A stretch of DNA of 64,000 bases from Campylorhamphus procurvoides (Eukaryota > Chordata > Aves > Passeriformes > Dendrocolaptidae). Made by a program: the position numbers and the translations under genes. The notes under the pieces are model-generated. The model had not been told where the DNA came from. It did not search any database and saw nothing but the letters and a program-made list of their open reading frames with translations. Positions 46,859 to 61,129 of the stretch are shown here, one piece after another. Numbering within the stretch: position 1 is the stretch's first letter; each line of letters begins with the position of its first letter. Location of the stretch: positions 62,001-126,000 of the forward strand of contig WBMV01002816.1 of NCBI GenBank assembly GCA_013396655.1, in the 5' to 3' direction.

Positions 46859-49800
46859 GTGAGAATGAAGTACAGTGAAGGAGTGTTGCATTAAAAGGTT
46901 AGAGAGCACTCACATGGGTAAGGATACAAAGTACTCTGTTTGCAAATGTGACTGGAAATAATGGAACATAATTAAGAAAAAAACTTTAGTTTAAAAAAAA
47001 TAAAGAAAACTGAAAAATCATAAAATCTTTTTTTCCATGGAGTTCTACTGCTTGGGATCTTGAAAGCAAATATACTCTTGTATTTAGGGTAAACCTTAAA
47101 GTCACCTTAATCTTCCTGAGATGCCTCTTTCTCCTGTATAGAAGAGTTTCTCACAACTAGGGAAGATGCTGGAAGAGGAGTAAGGGGTATGTCCTGTACT
47201 CAGGAAATTGCATGGAATTCCTGACACTTGTGTCTCTTCTTTCCCCATTTTTCCTCTACTCAGTTCTCTTTTCTCTACTCATATTCTCTCCTTTCATGTG
47301 AAGAGCAAATGGATGTTTCTGAGCCAGGAAGGGTAAAGGAGACCAAAGTCTGGAAGTGTAGCTGGGATATCCCACTGTGTTATGGGGAGAAGGGAACAAA
47401 TTCTACACAGCTAGAGAAACACTGAGTTATTCACTGTCTCTTCATGACAAGGAGTTCTTCTAGAATTTATTTTGAGGGTGATCATTTTTTTCTCTGAGTT
47501 CAGCGATTCAGATCAAAGAAATACACAGGGGCAGATTTAAAAGCCTTGAAAGAAGCTTAAAAACATTGAACTCAGATCAGGTGATGGTTCAGGAAGGGCT
47601 TGCTTTCAGAGTCCTCTGTGATTTTGTCAATTTTAACAGAAGGGAGAAATTTACTTCAGGATCATCAGAAAGTTTATGTTAAGGATATACTTGATATTAA
47701 TGATCTTTACAGACCTAAAGACAACCAGCAGTTTTACTGTAGAAAACTATTCTGTGTGGGCTGAAAGCCCTTTTTATCACTTCTTTTCATGGTTGCAAAC
47801 ATTGCAGCACTAGTTTCATAAAATGAATGTTCTGTCCACTTGTCTGAAAACCCCCCTCCTAGAATGAATGATATTAACATCATTCCTAGCCACTTTTAAA
47901 ATGTTCATTCTGCTGTGTCTGCTTTTATTTTCCGGTGCAGTTGATGCAGTGATGTTTCCCTTCCTCCTGGAGGACTGGCTTTATTGCCAATACAAACTGG
48001 CTGCCACTGAAAATCCTTCTCCCCAAAACAGGTAGTAAAATCCAACCCCCTTGGCTTCTGCAGAGTTCCATGTGCTGGGAGTGTTGTTCCCCACAGCCAG
48101 ACCTGGCTGGCATTGGCCCCTCTGTTCAATGGCACACACAGATAGGGCTGTATCTCTGAAAGAAGCTCCTGCTTTGGCACCTCCTTTTTGTTTTGGCTGT
48201 ACAATGATAAGATACAGCAGACTCCTGTTTTCCTTATGAAATAAGTTGGTACCCACTACCTCATTTCTTCACTAATAATTAGGATCTAATTCTGCACACG
48301 TGCTACCCCCCCAAAATGTGATCCATGTCCCACCTCTGAACTGTGCTTGTCAAACTGCAGTTTTCAGCTGAATTTAGGTATCCTGTTCTGCAAGTGGGTG
48401 TTGTTATTAAATTGTAAGTAGTAAAGTACATATATTGAAGTTATTTATGTACATTATTTAACTTTTCAGCAATGTGACAGAGACTAAACAGTTGAGTTTG
48501 CCTTGAAATTCTGATATGTGGAAGAAACACTGGTGAGATTATCTACAGGGATACTCCATGCAGAAGTCTAAATTCAGTGATGGGCTCCAGGTCCTTCCTA
48601 ACCCTAAACCTCTACTTTAAAAAGTGAGAGGTAGAAATAACCTGAATTCCATTCAGCCTCCCAGTAGCCATGATGTGTGTGGTTATTTTGCACCCCTCTG
48701 AGCAGATCACATGTGTGTGAGGAGCACAGGGCTGGCACTGGGGTCTCAGCCACAGCTCCAAAACCCATCTTGCCTTGTGTGACAAGGGCAGAAGGGGAGC
48801 CACTGTCCCTACAAATCCATGGCTCTGGCAGCAAGGGGAGGGTTTATTCCCTCTGAAACCTCACCTGGCTATCACCTCTGGAGCATGAGCTCAAACCCAG
48901 AGAGTTTAGTTCTTTTGTTCAGCTTTTCACACTTTCCCTCCCTGCCATGGTTCCCATTCCAGCAGGGACAGAAGCTTTTGCAGAAGTGCAACATTTGACA
49001 TTCATTTCCCCACCTTCCTTTGAAGTAGCAGGAAAGGTCACTCTGGAGTACTTGCTGCCAGTTTAGAATCACCTGGGGTCTGACACAGTTCAGCAATTCT
49101 TAACAGGTTTTTGGCACATTAGGGGACACTTAAATTTGCCATCATAAGAATGCACAGGCTTACATGAGAAAACTTTGACTAACAGAGCATGGGTTTGTTT
49201 GATCTGTTCTGATTCAGTGTCACTTGACTGTGTAAAATCAGAAACACTAGAAGGCAGAAGCAAGGAATTAGTGTTGTGTGAGTACCTGCCATGTTTTAAT
49301 TGATAGAATCATTTCTTAGCCACGAAAATAAATGATGGTACTTAGACCTCCAGACTGATCTTACATAATTAAAGACAAGACTCCCATTTTATCAGATATC
49401 ACAGAGTGGACTTTTTTATCACTCAGAATCTCCACTTCTGCCACTACTGCTGGTTCAGAGTTGCAGAGGTGAATGAACACTTAAATCCTGTTCTTAAGAG
49501 CAGTTTTACTTTAATCCACATTTTCTGATTTTCCAATTTGCTGCAACCTGCATACAGAGCATGAGTGTGCATTAGCAAGCCTTTCCAAATTCCTGGTGCT
49601 TACCTATGAGACCAGAATATTCCTCATGGCATAGGGAGGTTTATGGAGATTTTAAACATGCATTATAGATACTTAATAGGATGGAGTGAATTTGCATTTA
49701 TATAGTTGTTACTATTGCTATGAATACATAATAATTTTGAAAAGAATTTTTGTAAAATAGTTACTTTGAAGGATTCTTAAAAAGAACTAAAAGAAATAAC

Positions 49801-52800
49801 AGGTCTTAAATAACAGTGCTATTCTCTATTAATATCAAAGTAAGTGGTGTGTAAGTGGCTTCATTCCTTTTTGCAAATAGGGGTAGTGAGTAACTGAGGT
49901 GTTATTTGTCAAGTGCATGTCAGAACAGGAAACAGAACCCAGTATTCATATTTGTAGCCTCATCCTGCTTGCCTAGACCAGGGTGCCTCTAAATAGCCTG
50001 CTGGAAAGGTGTCAGAAATGTGGCATTTTTGGGAAAGTCTGGGAGGAAAGTAGATAGACCTTGCATAATAGGAGTGGCTGTTTTATTTATTCCAAGTAGT
50101 GGAATCCAATCACGAGTCATTTTTCAGGCAGACAATGTTCTCCCAGGGCACTGGGCACCCAGTGCAGGAATTGATGCAATCCTTATGCAGTCTTGCAGGG
50201 AGTTGTGTTCAGAGTTTGCAGTCACAAGACTTTCCCTTCATACACATCAATGCCATCAGGCTGTCAGTGGACAACTTTCCTGCTAAGATAAGCAGTATCC
50301 AGCACACTCATGTCCTAAGGCTTTTCCAAAATCTGTAGATATTTCCTTTGTATGGTTTCTGTAGGGAGAAACAATAACCTGGATATGACTTCACTGGGTG
50401 TTTGAGGACAACGTATTTATGTATATAAGAAGTTCCAGTGACTACAGACATTGCAGAAACATTTCTTTTGTCAAGTACAAGGCTGGCAAATTTAGCTTTT
50501 GTTCTGCAACACAAGTTAGGAGTCTTCCAGGTTCCTTGCGTGTGTCCAAAATTAAAAAGCTCTAGAGCTCAGACCAGGTCCCCAAACTCATCTGTGCCAT
50601 GCCCCATACCAGCAAACGATGCCCTCAGTGACCCACCTGTCACCCAGTGACTCGATCTAGGTGTAAAGGACCGAACCTCAGTAAACAATTGTGTCCTTAG
50701 GTCCAGGAGATGCACTGTAATCAGCAGTTCGCTGCCTGGAGTTGTGGTGACTCTCCACTACAAGGAGTGAAAAAAATCCATTTTTCAGCTGGTCAGCAGC
50801 TGTGACCGCAGTGCAGCTCCCCTGGAGCAGCAGCAGCACCATGTGCAGGCCTTTTCCTGGACCTCACTCAGATTAAACCCAGCAGCATACTTGCCAGAGC
50901 TCACATATGGATCTCAGGGAGCTTGAGCATTAACTGATTCCATCTTTCAACACTGCTGAGAGCCAGATGACACAAGAGAGAATGTTCTGTTCCTTAATGG
51001 GTCAACAAACACCAGGCTGACCATCCCAGTATTGCTTTCTCTGTTGGTGTGTTGATTCAACAAGATGGGAACAGGAGGCAAAAGCAGTGGCTCAGCATAA
51101 ACTGTAGTTTGGTAAACAGCACTGGTGGACTCAAACGCCTTCAGGAGAAAAGGAAAATCATTCACCTGAAAGCTGGATCTCTCGGATCTTTCAGTTTAGA
51201 GAAAACCTGCACAAACAGCCCAGCAGGCAGCGAAAAAATCTAATCCTGTCTTTTACCACCTGCTTGCCAGGCTGTCACCTGGTGATGTCACACATTTGGT
51301 GAGAGACTTGCTTTGAACTGTTTCGTCTGTCAGGCAGCAAGGCTGGTATTTTGGATCTGAAAGGGCAGTGTGGTGGTCATGCCCAGCACTTGTCAGACTT
51401 CCCCAGGGAATAACACCAAGCAGTTCTGCTCTCAGATTGGCAGCAAGTTTAAGGCAAGAAGACCAAATTCCAGCTCCCCTGTGAGTCTCACAGTGCTGCA
51501 AAGTTCAACCCTCGCAAAATCCTGGAGCTTTGAAAGGGATGTTGCAGAAGACAGGAGCAGGCTCTGGCGTCAGGCAGTCAGAGGGCTACTGAGAAGTGGT
51601 TTCTGACATAAACTGAGCTGAGCCACAGCAAGATGAATGAGCTGACACCAGGAGTTCAAGTGTGGGGTGATTTATTCAGTGTGCAGACAGCTCCACTTCC
51701 AGCCTGCTCTCTATTCTGTCCTTGTGACTACAAATAAACCTCCATGCACAGCAAAGAAAGTCATTTACTGGCACTTGCGCCTGATTTAAGAATTGAAAAG
51801 AAGGAAACATTAGTTGCATTTCTGTAAAAAGCACTTAATCAGCAAAGCATAGTTCCTTTAAAACCTCAGTATGTTCAATTCTCCTTCCTTTTACTAAGCA
51901 GTCTTCCCCTTCAAGCCTCAATAATTTGTTTCCCAACAAAAGACAGAAATAGTTTTAGAACAACTTTTACTAATGTTTACTGTGGCATATCGTGCTTATA
52001 AAATCTGCTTAATATGTAACCATTTAACTTCTGTTGGCAAGATAAATTCACAGTGGTACAGATATTTTGTAAATACCACACTAACTTAGCATCTGAGTCA
52101 GAGCACACTGTAAAAGAAAATGGCCTTTCAAGCAGACTTTGGGGTTTGCAGGGCACTAAGATATATTAGGCAGAAATTTTAGGATGGGCCGGAGTTGAGA
52201 GTTCAGTGTATTCTTCATGCTGCAGATGCAACTGTGTGCCCTGAACCCTCGTGAGGGATTGCTGAGGTCACCAGCCGTGCTGGGGGACGTGAGTCAGCAA
52301 AAGCATAAGTGATTTCAACACCTTTGCTATAAATTCCATAAGATTAGTAATATGAACTTTACAAAACTTCTGCTAATTTGGGACCTGTGAGACTTTCCAC
52401 TGGGTGACTTAAAAAAATTGCATACACTGCCACAATATTTTCTTTAAAACAGTGTTAAGGACTCGAGCAGGAACAAGATTTTATTCTCCTGCTCTACAAC
52501 TGCATTTGAAAAACAATCCCTGCCCTGGACAATATTGAGGCAAGACAGTGGCTATTATAAGATAAGTGAATGAAGAACATTGCGTGAGAATAATTATGTT
52601 ATTGAGACCGAAATACATTGCTATTTATACCACAATTCAAAAGTTCTACAAAAACATTTTTTGCAAAGGCAGATGTATCTAAAACACTTGTGTGGTCAAT
52701 AAAACCAATTGAAAAACACATACCTCAAGGTGAAAAGAAAGCTAAAGAAGCGGTTTTCAGGAAAAAAGTATAAAAAAATACCTCTACGATCTGGTAAAGG

Positions 52801-55800
52801 AGCAAGGAAAGCACATGTGGTTTAAACTGGAACATTCTTTAGGAGGAAGCACAGAAATTCATACCTGAAGGCCAAAGGGAATGATGTTTTCTGCCTTCAG
52901 TAATACAGGCTGTGAAGTTCAGATGTCATTGATCAGCTGTGGGCTGTCAGATGTGATGAAATCTCTTTAAATGACCCAAAACTGCAGCCAGCCCCTGACA
53001 GCCACTTGCACTTCATGTGAGCACAAGCAAAATGCAAATATGGCACACACGTTGGTCCAGACTTTGAGCGCTTCCAAAGCATCCAGGGGAGCCTCCTCAG
53101 AGGAATGTTTACCTGGGGCTGTCTGTTACAGGTGTTTCCCCTAATCCAAGATCCAAAAATGCAGAGTCCTACAGGCATTCTGCAGAATTATGATTCTCCT
53201 GCAGGCCTCTGTGGCTGTAAATGCAATGAACAGAATAAATCTATTTGTAGATGGAGTTTCCCATCTGTGACCAATTGAAAGTGCTAATTCAAATGTCATT
53301 CATTTTTCTTTAGTGTTTCAGGACACAACAGGATGGAAATCACTTATATAAAATATGGTAAATGTTGAAAGCCAATATATTTTAGATCATTCAATTATGT
53401 CTACTTTCCACCTGCTGTTGTAAGGGAAAGGATATGAGAAATGGAGTGTTTATATACAGTTTTTCTGGGACATTCAATTATATGTGTGCGATTTGCATGT
53501 TTGAATCTATTGTTTTACATGCCTGAATATCAATATCTCATTGTTATTTGACTGTTAATCAACTTCTTCCCTTATGATACAAAATGCGCTCATGCCATAA
53601 ATTGCACTGTAGGTTTCATAACCTGCTGCAGTGCCATGACAGGATTGTTCATATTCAAACACAGCCACCCATATTGCTTGGCCACACACCTCTGGATTTA
53701 TGAAAGAAGTAAAAGAATTGGAACTTGTTGTAAATTTTATCAAGCGTGAAAACAACCTTGCAGGAACATCCAGTGAGTATTTTGCAGCAGCCAATGAGCA
53801 GAAGAAATCCTGAGGAAAAAGCTCAGTGAGGACCAAGCCCTTTAGCTTGAGTTAAACACAGCAAGGTCAGCCCCAGGTGTGGGCTTGGAAAACAGCACAG
53901 TTTCACCAGGGCAAATATAAAGTGCTTGGTCTTCTCTTTTTACTCCAGAACAGGGCCAGCAGTTATTTATCCAAGGTGTCAAACCTGCAGTCTGAGCAAT
54001 GAAGACCAAGCCTGCTGTGCCAGGCAGCTTCTGTGTTGGTCATTCCTTCCCAGGTCACATGTAGCACCAAATGCCACCCTTCCCAGGGGAGCAGAGGTGA
54101 GCTGTCACCTCGGGTGGCTGGTTGTCCTGCTCACAAAGTCCTGACCAGCCAGTTCTCTCTGTGCCAGCCTCTTCAATTTGCTTGTGTTTTAATGTGATCT
54201 TATTAATACATTCATAGTAAAATATTAATAGTAATACTATTAACATAACAGACATTTCTTTCAGTGACCACACTCATGATCAGGGTTAATATGTTTATGT
54301 TTTTTCAATTCTGAACATAATGTAGGAAGTCTTCCTGGATCATCTCCTTCCTTTATGCATCCAGATTTCCAAAGCATGTCTTGTTTACAGAGCCCTCACT
54401 ACTAAATGATGCTTAAATTCCATTTCATAGACTTGGTGTCCTCCTACAAAGACAACTTCAACTGGCATAGCATGTCCACATTAGCATTTTACATACCTGA
54501 CCTGCCCCTTGCAGTGATCGCAGCCCACACTCAGGTGAGTGATGAAAAGCGTGTCCTAGATAACCCTGTAAGCTGCCTCCCACCGACAGCACTGCTCCTC
54601 CCTCCACGGCAGTGACACCAGGAATTCTTCAAGGAGTGGTGATGATCCCAGCTTTGTGCTGAATCTCATTTGCATGGCAATAATCAGGAGGCAGATGTGA
54701 TGACAGAGCCTGGGCCTCTGGGCACCGAGTGTACCTCTAAAACCTCAGTGCCTGTGCAGGAGATCTGCTCTGTGGCTCAGGCACAACCGGGTGGACATCA
54801 CACATCCCCACAACTATTGCAGGTATGTCAGGCGTCCTCAAGCCCCACCTAGAGCCTCATAATGCTGACCCTACATTCTAGTCTGACTGTGCCTTACACA
54901 GCCTGACAGATGGAAACAAGATTTCCCTACTGTTTGCCCTTCCTTTTATGAGTTATTTACTTTTATTTAACTGGAGCCTGGATTTCAAACACTCCTGTGC
55001 TCACAGTCATGATCCAAGGGAATCCAGTGGCTGCTTGCAGCTTACTCATTGTTTAAACAAGCCCACAGCACATTATAGTTGTGTAAAGAGACCAGCTAGC
55101 CTACTTTGGAGAGTTTGATCTATCCCACAGCGACAGAATTATCTCTTTTTTTAACATGATTAGACCAAAATTCGCTGTAGTTGCTGCATTTGCCACAATT
55201 GAACAGGCAAGGCCAAAAAAAGATTAAAATACTTCTATAAGAAGCTTAATGATCTTTGAAAGCTGTTTGTCATTCTTTCTTTCAGAGTCCAGTCTGAGGA
55301 TTATGTACTTAAAAAGCAGCCCTTCAGCTGGAGGCTTCACTTTTCCATGCTGGTGACAATCCTTGTTGAGTGGATCCAGAAATAGATCCTTGATAAACCT
55401 TTAGACCAACAACCCTGTGGATGAGACACCTAAAGAAGCAGAGCCCAGCAAGTAATGGGGCAATGAGAAAGGGGATTTAACCTATACCTGAGTTCAAAAG
55501 ATACAGAGAGAGGTGAGGAACAGAGCACAGGAAGGGCAGGGACAAACGAGCCAAGGAACTGCACAAAGAAGTACAAATGAGACACCAAGCCATTATGAGT
55601 TGCTCCCTTGGTTTATGACAGGGAATTGTTTGCCTTTGTGTGCTCATAAATGCATTTAAAATAAACAGAACATTTCCTAGTATAGGCCATGGCACTGGTT
55701 TTTTCCTGGTAAAAAAGCTTTAAGAATACCATTGGAATATCAAGATGCTGACATGTAAAACTCAACAAAAGAGCTACAAACCTTTTCCTGTTATTAAACA

Positions 55801-56485
55801 AACGGAAAGTAAATATTCAAGATTGGATATATTCCGTAAGAGGATGTTCTGGGCTTGGTTGTTTTTTGTTTGTTTTTTTCTTTTTTCCATTTAAAAGAAT
55901 ACATACTTTTGGCAACAAATCGATTTATTTGCTTCATTTCCGTTCTTAGAATGTGATGATTTAGGGATTTATCTTGATTTGCTTGTTATTTTGTCCTTCT
56001 GTCAGCTCTGACACATGAACCTAGATAGTATTTAGGATGAGCTCTGAGGCACATTCCAGGTAATATCTGAATCATGTAGGATTGCTTCTGTGCATAAAGG
56101 CAAACAGCCATGTGCAAACACATTCCTGGACCAGACAGGGTCTAAATTAAAGAGAGTGACACCAGAATCATTTTGTTCTATAATAAAAATAAGCTACTCT
56201 GTTTCCGTAATATTGTAAACGAGGTAAAAGTGTTGGAGTCAAATTCAGTTTTAGATGTTACATCTGCAGGAATTATACATCACTAGAGCCCAGTTTGTAG
56301 CTGGTCCTGGAAGCTGCCTTCAAATGGTCTGGCATGTAGCATCCCCTGAAATCTGTTCTATCCTTACGTTTAACAAACTGAAAATGCCTGGGACAGCAGC
56401 AGAGAAATGGGATAAAATCTGCTGGGTTATTCCTAGAGCAGAATCCAGTCATCTTAAGTAAGGCCTTCATTTCAGCTCCTTGGAA
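46859..56485. other. Intergenic sequence
   Basis: About 9.6 kb of unique-looking sequence without a gene, RNA gene or clear mobile element I can recognise. A 19-bp perfect inverted repeat lies at 54225-54243. Confidence 0.65.
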
Positions 56486-56572
56486 TATTTGAATGGAATA
56501 GCTGCCCTCCAGCCTCTTGTTAATGAATGGGTGGGGAAATCACAAAAATATGCAGTGAAAAAGATCTTCAGT
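56486..56572. repeat. Copy A of an 87-bp dispersed direct repeat
   Basis: Aligns without gaps to 58787-58873 (offset 2301) with 3 mismatches in 87 bases. Flanks on both sides are unrelated. An acceptor-like TTTCAG ends at 56475, and GTAAAT lies at 56571, so the block has exon-like edges; one frame is open through it. Confidence 0.93.
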
Positions 56573-58786
56573 AAATAAACACCAGGGCCAAAAGGCTGTC
56601 AGCTCCAGTTTTATGGAAATTGTGAGCACGGGAGATAACTCTGCCTTCCAACAGCCACTGGACACCCAGGGAAAGTAGGGAAACATCAGCCATCAGTATC
56701 TGAAGGGAAATGTAATGAGCAAAGCAATTATTTGACAATTATGCAGATGGATCTAAAAATGTGAGCCACTGCTTCCAGGATTCTGCACTTATCTGAATGC
56801 AAAAAAGAGCTGTGATAAGGAAAAAAAATAAAAGCTTTTTCCAACTATTTATTCCTGCAGGTTAATACAAAACACACAATAATTTGAAAAAGGATTAGGG
56901 CAAGCAAGGTTGTAAACAATCAGGGAGACAATAATCAATACCTGAGAAGTTTGAAAAGGACCTGTTTGAGAGTCAAGATGTGCAAGTGAGAAGTGGGGTT
57001 TGAGTGCTTTGTGCTCCATTTGGTGCCTCTTTAAGGGCCCAGGTGCCCGTTTACCTCAGATGAAAATCTATCTTGTATTTCCATCTTTCAGTGGAGCATG
57101 ACCATTCTTCTGCAGTTTGCACGGGGCTGCCACGGTCCCTCGAGCTCTAATTGAAAATTGCTGAAACATGGACACCTAGTGGAGGCATCCCTCTCTGACA
57201 GCTCTGGCTCCAGCTGAAATACACTTAAAACGTGGACTTTTACTGATGGTGAAACCTGGAGATTTGTCCTTGTGCTCAGTCACATGAGGTGAAGGTGAGA
57301 GTCAGAATTTGGCCAAACAGAAGCTGTGCATCATTTAACAGCTCGCCCAGGGGATTGATGAAGCAGAAAAACTAATGACCTACGAAAGAACAAATGTTTC
57401 TTCACCAAAAGGTAAATAAATCTGATGCTGGAGCTCAGGGGCTGGAAGTGCCCTTAATTCCCCCTGAAGTGGCAAGCCCGGATCTTCGGCATTAGTTTCC
57501 ATGGTGAGAAGGAAAGAAGTGACTTTGGGGACGCTGAAAGGAAATGAATGTTCACATCAATTCCAAATTCCTGTAGTTTGCAATACAAACTGGGAGCTGC
57601 CCCTGTGGACAAGGAGTGACTGCACTAGGATGTCTGCTGAGCCCTTGTGCTGTACCTGGTGGGATGGGATGCAATGGGATGCGATGGGATGCGATGGCAG
57701 CTGGATCTGATGGTTTTCTACAAGAATTCCTCATTCAAATGTGTTTAATCTCCAAGAACACAAAATCATTGTCCCTGTTTGAAGTATTACAACATATTCA
57801 TATTCAATGTTCTCTTTTCTCATGCTGTTTATTTTCTTGCTGTCCACCTCGGGGTTTCTATTATGGGATTGCTTCCTGGGTTGATGCTTGGCCAATATTT
57901 GTCTGACTTCTCTTTTTTTTGTCTCCTGTGAAAACCATCTGAAACTAAGCAGAAACTAACCTTGATTTATTTCTTTAATAAACAAAATTAAGATACTGCA
58001 TATTAATAAAAATGAAAAGTATTCCCTAGTTCTTTTTTTAAAGTTTCCAAAAACAGTCCCATATCTCTGTCAAAGTTAATGTAACCAGAATTTCCATGGG
58101 AATTTCTGTCAGTCTGGGGAAACTGGGACTGTCTAATGTAAATAACTACAGCCTATCTTTCCACTACTGTCCAAACCACCTTGTGAGAAAGAAAAGAGCT
58201 TTATTTAAAAAGGGGAGTGACCTCATGTTTCTTTTGTGGACTAGAACTAGTATGGGATAAGAAAACTTCATAGGACTATTCTATTGAAACCAGAGAGAGA
58301 AATTATTATGATGATAAATCATTGCTTGAATTTTATGGGATTCTATGCAAAAACTTTTTCTTTTGGCATGTATTCCAAAATTACCTAAAGATCATTCTTT
58401 TATGATCTTATTACTAACTTTCTTGAGAGTGCTACGTGGGCAAATAGTTTTACAGGGTAACATTTCTGTTATTCTTTTAATAAGCCTAAGCATGTAAAAT
58501 ATGTATTTAAAGAGTACGTGGCCTGTATGTTTTGGCTGGAATAGGACTGGGAATTAACTTCCCAACTCCCTATAAAAGTCCTCAAGCATTCAGGAAAAAA
58601 CCACCTTGGATAACAAAACTCCCTAGTACCTTCCTGCATATGGCAACTTAATTTTATGGAGTAGAAACCCCATAGCATCATAATTGGTTAATATTAATTG
58701 TTAAATATTAGTTAATATAATATTAAATGAGCTCCTATTTTATAAATGGAATGTTTCATAGAAATAGTACCAGATGATCTTTGCAG
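56573..58786. other. Intergenic sequence between the two copies of the 87-bp repeat
   Basis: About 2.2 kb with a 10-bp minisatellite at 57661-57697 and an AT-rich stretch with repeated TTAATATT motifs near 58687-58730. No gene recognised. Confidence 0.7.
57661..57697. repeat. 10-bp minisatellite, unit GCRATGGGAT
   Basis: Nearly four tandem units, GGGATGGGAT, GCAATGGGAT, GCGATGGGAT and a partial GCGATGG. Confidence 0.92.
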
Positions 58787-58873
58787 TATTTGAATGGAAT
58801 AGCTGCTCTCCAGCCTCTTGTTAATGAATGGGTGGGGAAATCACAAAAATATGCAGTGAAAATCATCTTCAGT
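58787..58873. repeat. Copy B of the 87-bp dispersed direct repeat
   Basis: Partner of 56486-56572 in the same orientation. Preceded directly by TTTGCAG and containing CA|GTCAGT at its end, again acceptor- and donor-like. The open frame shared with copy A continues beyond this copy to 59056 but stops six bases after copy A. Confidence 0.93.
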
Positions 58874-61129
58874 CAGTGTGGAAGGACAGAAACCACAGAC
58901 AGGCTGCAAATGGTGTACAGGTTTGAAAGGAATTTCCCACGTGTATGGTCACAGGAGGAATTTCATCAGGCTGGCAGGGAGAGCAAGGCTGGCCATTGTA
59001 GCTGCTTTTCAGCTCTACTCCTCCACCACTGCCTGAGAAATCCAGTAACAACATAGAGCACAAGCATCTTCCCCATGCAAAGACATATTGCCAGTTCACA
59101 GGAATTCCTGTGGGTGCACTGGTGTCCCACATGGGACCATGCTATAGGATAAACATATTTATATCCCTATAGAGTGGAACTTGTGGGGGTGACAATGTAA
59201 ACAACGGGACACTGAGTCAGCACAACTAACAGGCAGCAGAGACAGCTGTGAAGGCAGTGCTTTTCTAGAACTAAAGGGCTACAACCACTATGATTTAGAG
59301 AGTCATATTAGGCTTGTCAGAAAGCTGACATTGGTTTGGACCTTAACTTCATAATACAATAATTAATCTGAGTTTCAAGAAATAGTGAGCAATTGAATAG
59401 TCTGCATTAGAGCAATGAATCAGCCATACACACCACCAAAGAATGTGTTCTCAGAGTGACATTCCTGAACTGAAAGTCTGTAGCACAGATGGAAAGCTGA
59501 AAAATGACCTGACAAGAGCTGCAGGTGCCCAGCCTCCGCAGGGCAGCACGGAGCCCTGGGCTCTCTGCCACACTGCAGAGAGAGCCAAAGTGCCCCTGGA
59601 AGGAAAACCCAATCCTAAAAACTCCCAGCAAAGGGGCCTCCAGTACTTTTACTGCAGTCCTCTGCCTCAAGGCAGGATAAACTACATTTGTAGTGCTCCT
59701 GAAAGATGTTCGTCTAACCTGCTCTTAAAATTCCCAGTGATGGGCATGCTACAATCGTCAGTGTTGTCCTCACCTCACAGGCACAATTTTTTGCCATATG
59801 ATGCCTTAGCTCCTCCTGTATTCCCGTGGTCATGCAGAGCAATTCGTGTCTCCCTTGTTACAATGTGCTTTTGCCCATTTTACCATTTCTAGACTAAGTG
59901 ATTTCAGTCTTCCCCCACAGATCACTTGTCCCTCAGCCTTGGCTCCTGCCAGCAGTGTGACATTTCTGCCTCTCTGTGATTCACTCTGACCTTCAGGGTT
60001 GCTGTTCAGAGCCTGTCGTTGAAGTGCTGCCTAAATGCTGGCTCATCACAAAGCAGGAGCTGCAGACATTTGTGAAAGTGTCTATGCAACTATAGATACT
60101 CTAAAAGAAATGTGGCATGACTCATCTAGAGGGAGCTTGTCCTTCAGATAGCAAGTTCTGGATGCAGCACAATCTGGGTTTATCATCACCAGGGAGCAGA
60201 TATTGGGCTGAAGGAATAGGGTGTAACTGAGTTACTGGAGTGCCTGGGCTGTGCTACGGGTTCTTCTCAAGGCTGCTCAGAGATAAGATGGGAAGGAACA
60301 CCACTGACCTGTAGCTCGTTATGTTTTGTCTCCTTCTCCCTGTGATGTATATCTCATAGTAATGTGTCTGCACATGGAGTAAATAGATACAGCCAGCACA
60401 GATGAACTTGCTTCCATTGAAATGAGACCGTATTGGACAAATTCAGAAGGAATTTTGAATCAGAGTGACATCTTTGATACTGGCTTTCATCTTGCTACCT
60501 GGAATAATTTAACTGCATGTTTTAATGGTAGTGCTCTAAGAATGAGCCTCAAGTTACCAGAGTATTGCTCTATGCTTTGGTGACTGGAATACAACAGGCC
60601 TCTCTGTGGTTTAGCTTCAACACTTTGTGAATCAGCATTTGAAATAAATTAACATCCTCAACTAGTAATAAAGTGACCCTCTGTAGCAGCAGCTGTAAGA
60701 GCACAAGTTTACTGTTGTCATGTTTTGTGCTGTATTTCTTGTGTGACCCTGAAACCATTATTGCCTGTCCCGTGGCTCACCACAGTCTGTAAAATGGGAA
60801 TGGGAGATAAATGCCTCGTAAGAATGATGGTTTTTATACTTTTCACCGGTGAACACACTGATGTCTGTGCTGGGAATTGGAAGCCTCTGCTGAGGGGCTG
60901 TGTCCCTGGAGCCAAGCTGGCTCCAGCCTCCCTGGTACTGCAACCTCAGGCTCAGAGCAGCCGTGGCCTGGGCGAGGGTGAGGGTGGGTTTGATGAGCGA
61001 GGCTCAGGCTATGAATAAAACAGAAGCCGGGATGTCAGCTCCTCACCGAGGAGTGAAAACACTGGCATTGTGCTCAGGTCCCTTTCCACTCCTGAGCCAG
61101 CTCCGATTCCCGGGCCAGCAGCGTTGTTA
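58874..61129. other. Intergenic sequence upstream of TSEN2
   Basis: About 2.3 kb. GC content rises toward the CpG island after about 60,900. A 21-bp perfect inverted repeat lies at 60906-60926. No gene recognised; a 149-codon open frame at 59443-59892 shows no family signature. Confidence 0.65.

Noticed and set aside
46254..46862. 202-codon + strand open frame
   Set aside because: Mostly made of the CR1 3' UTR in reverse orientation, which does not encode protein on this strand.
59443..59892. 149-codon + strand frame upstream of TSEN2
   Set aside because: Low-complexity composition, no known family and no upstream promoter signal.
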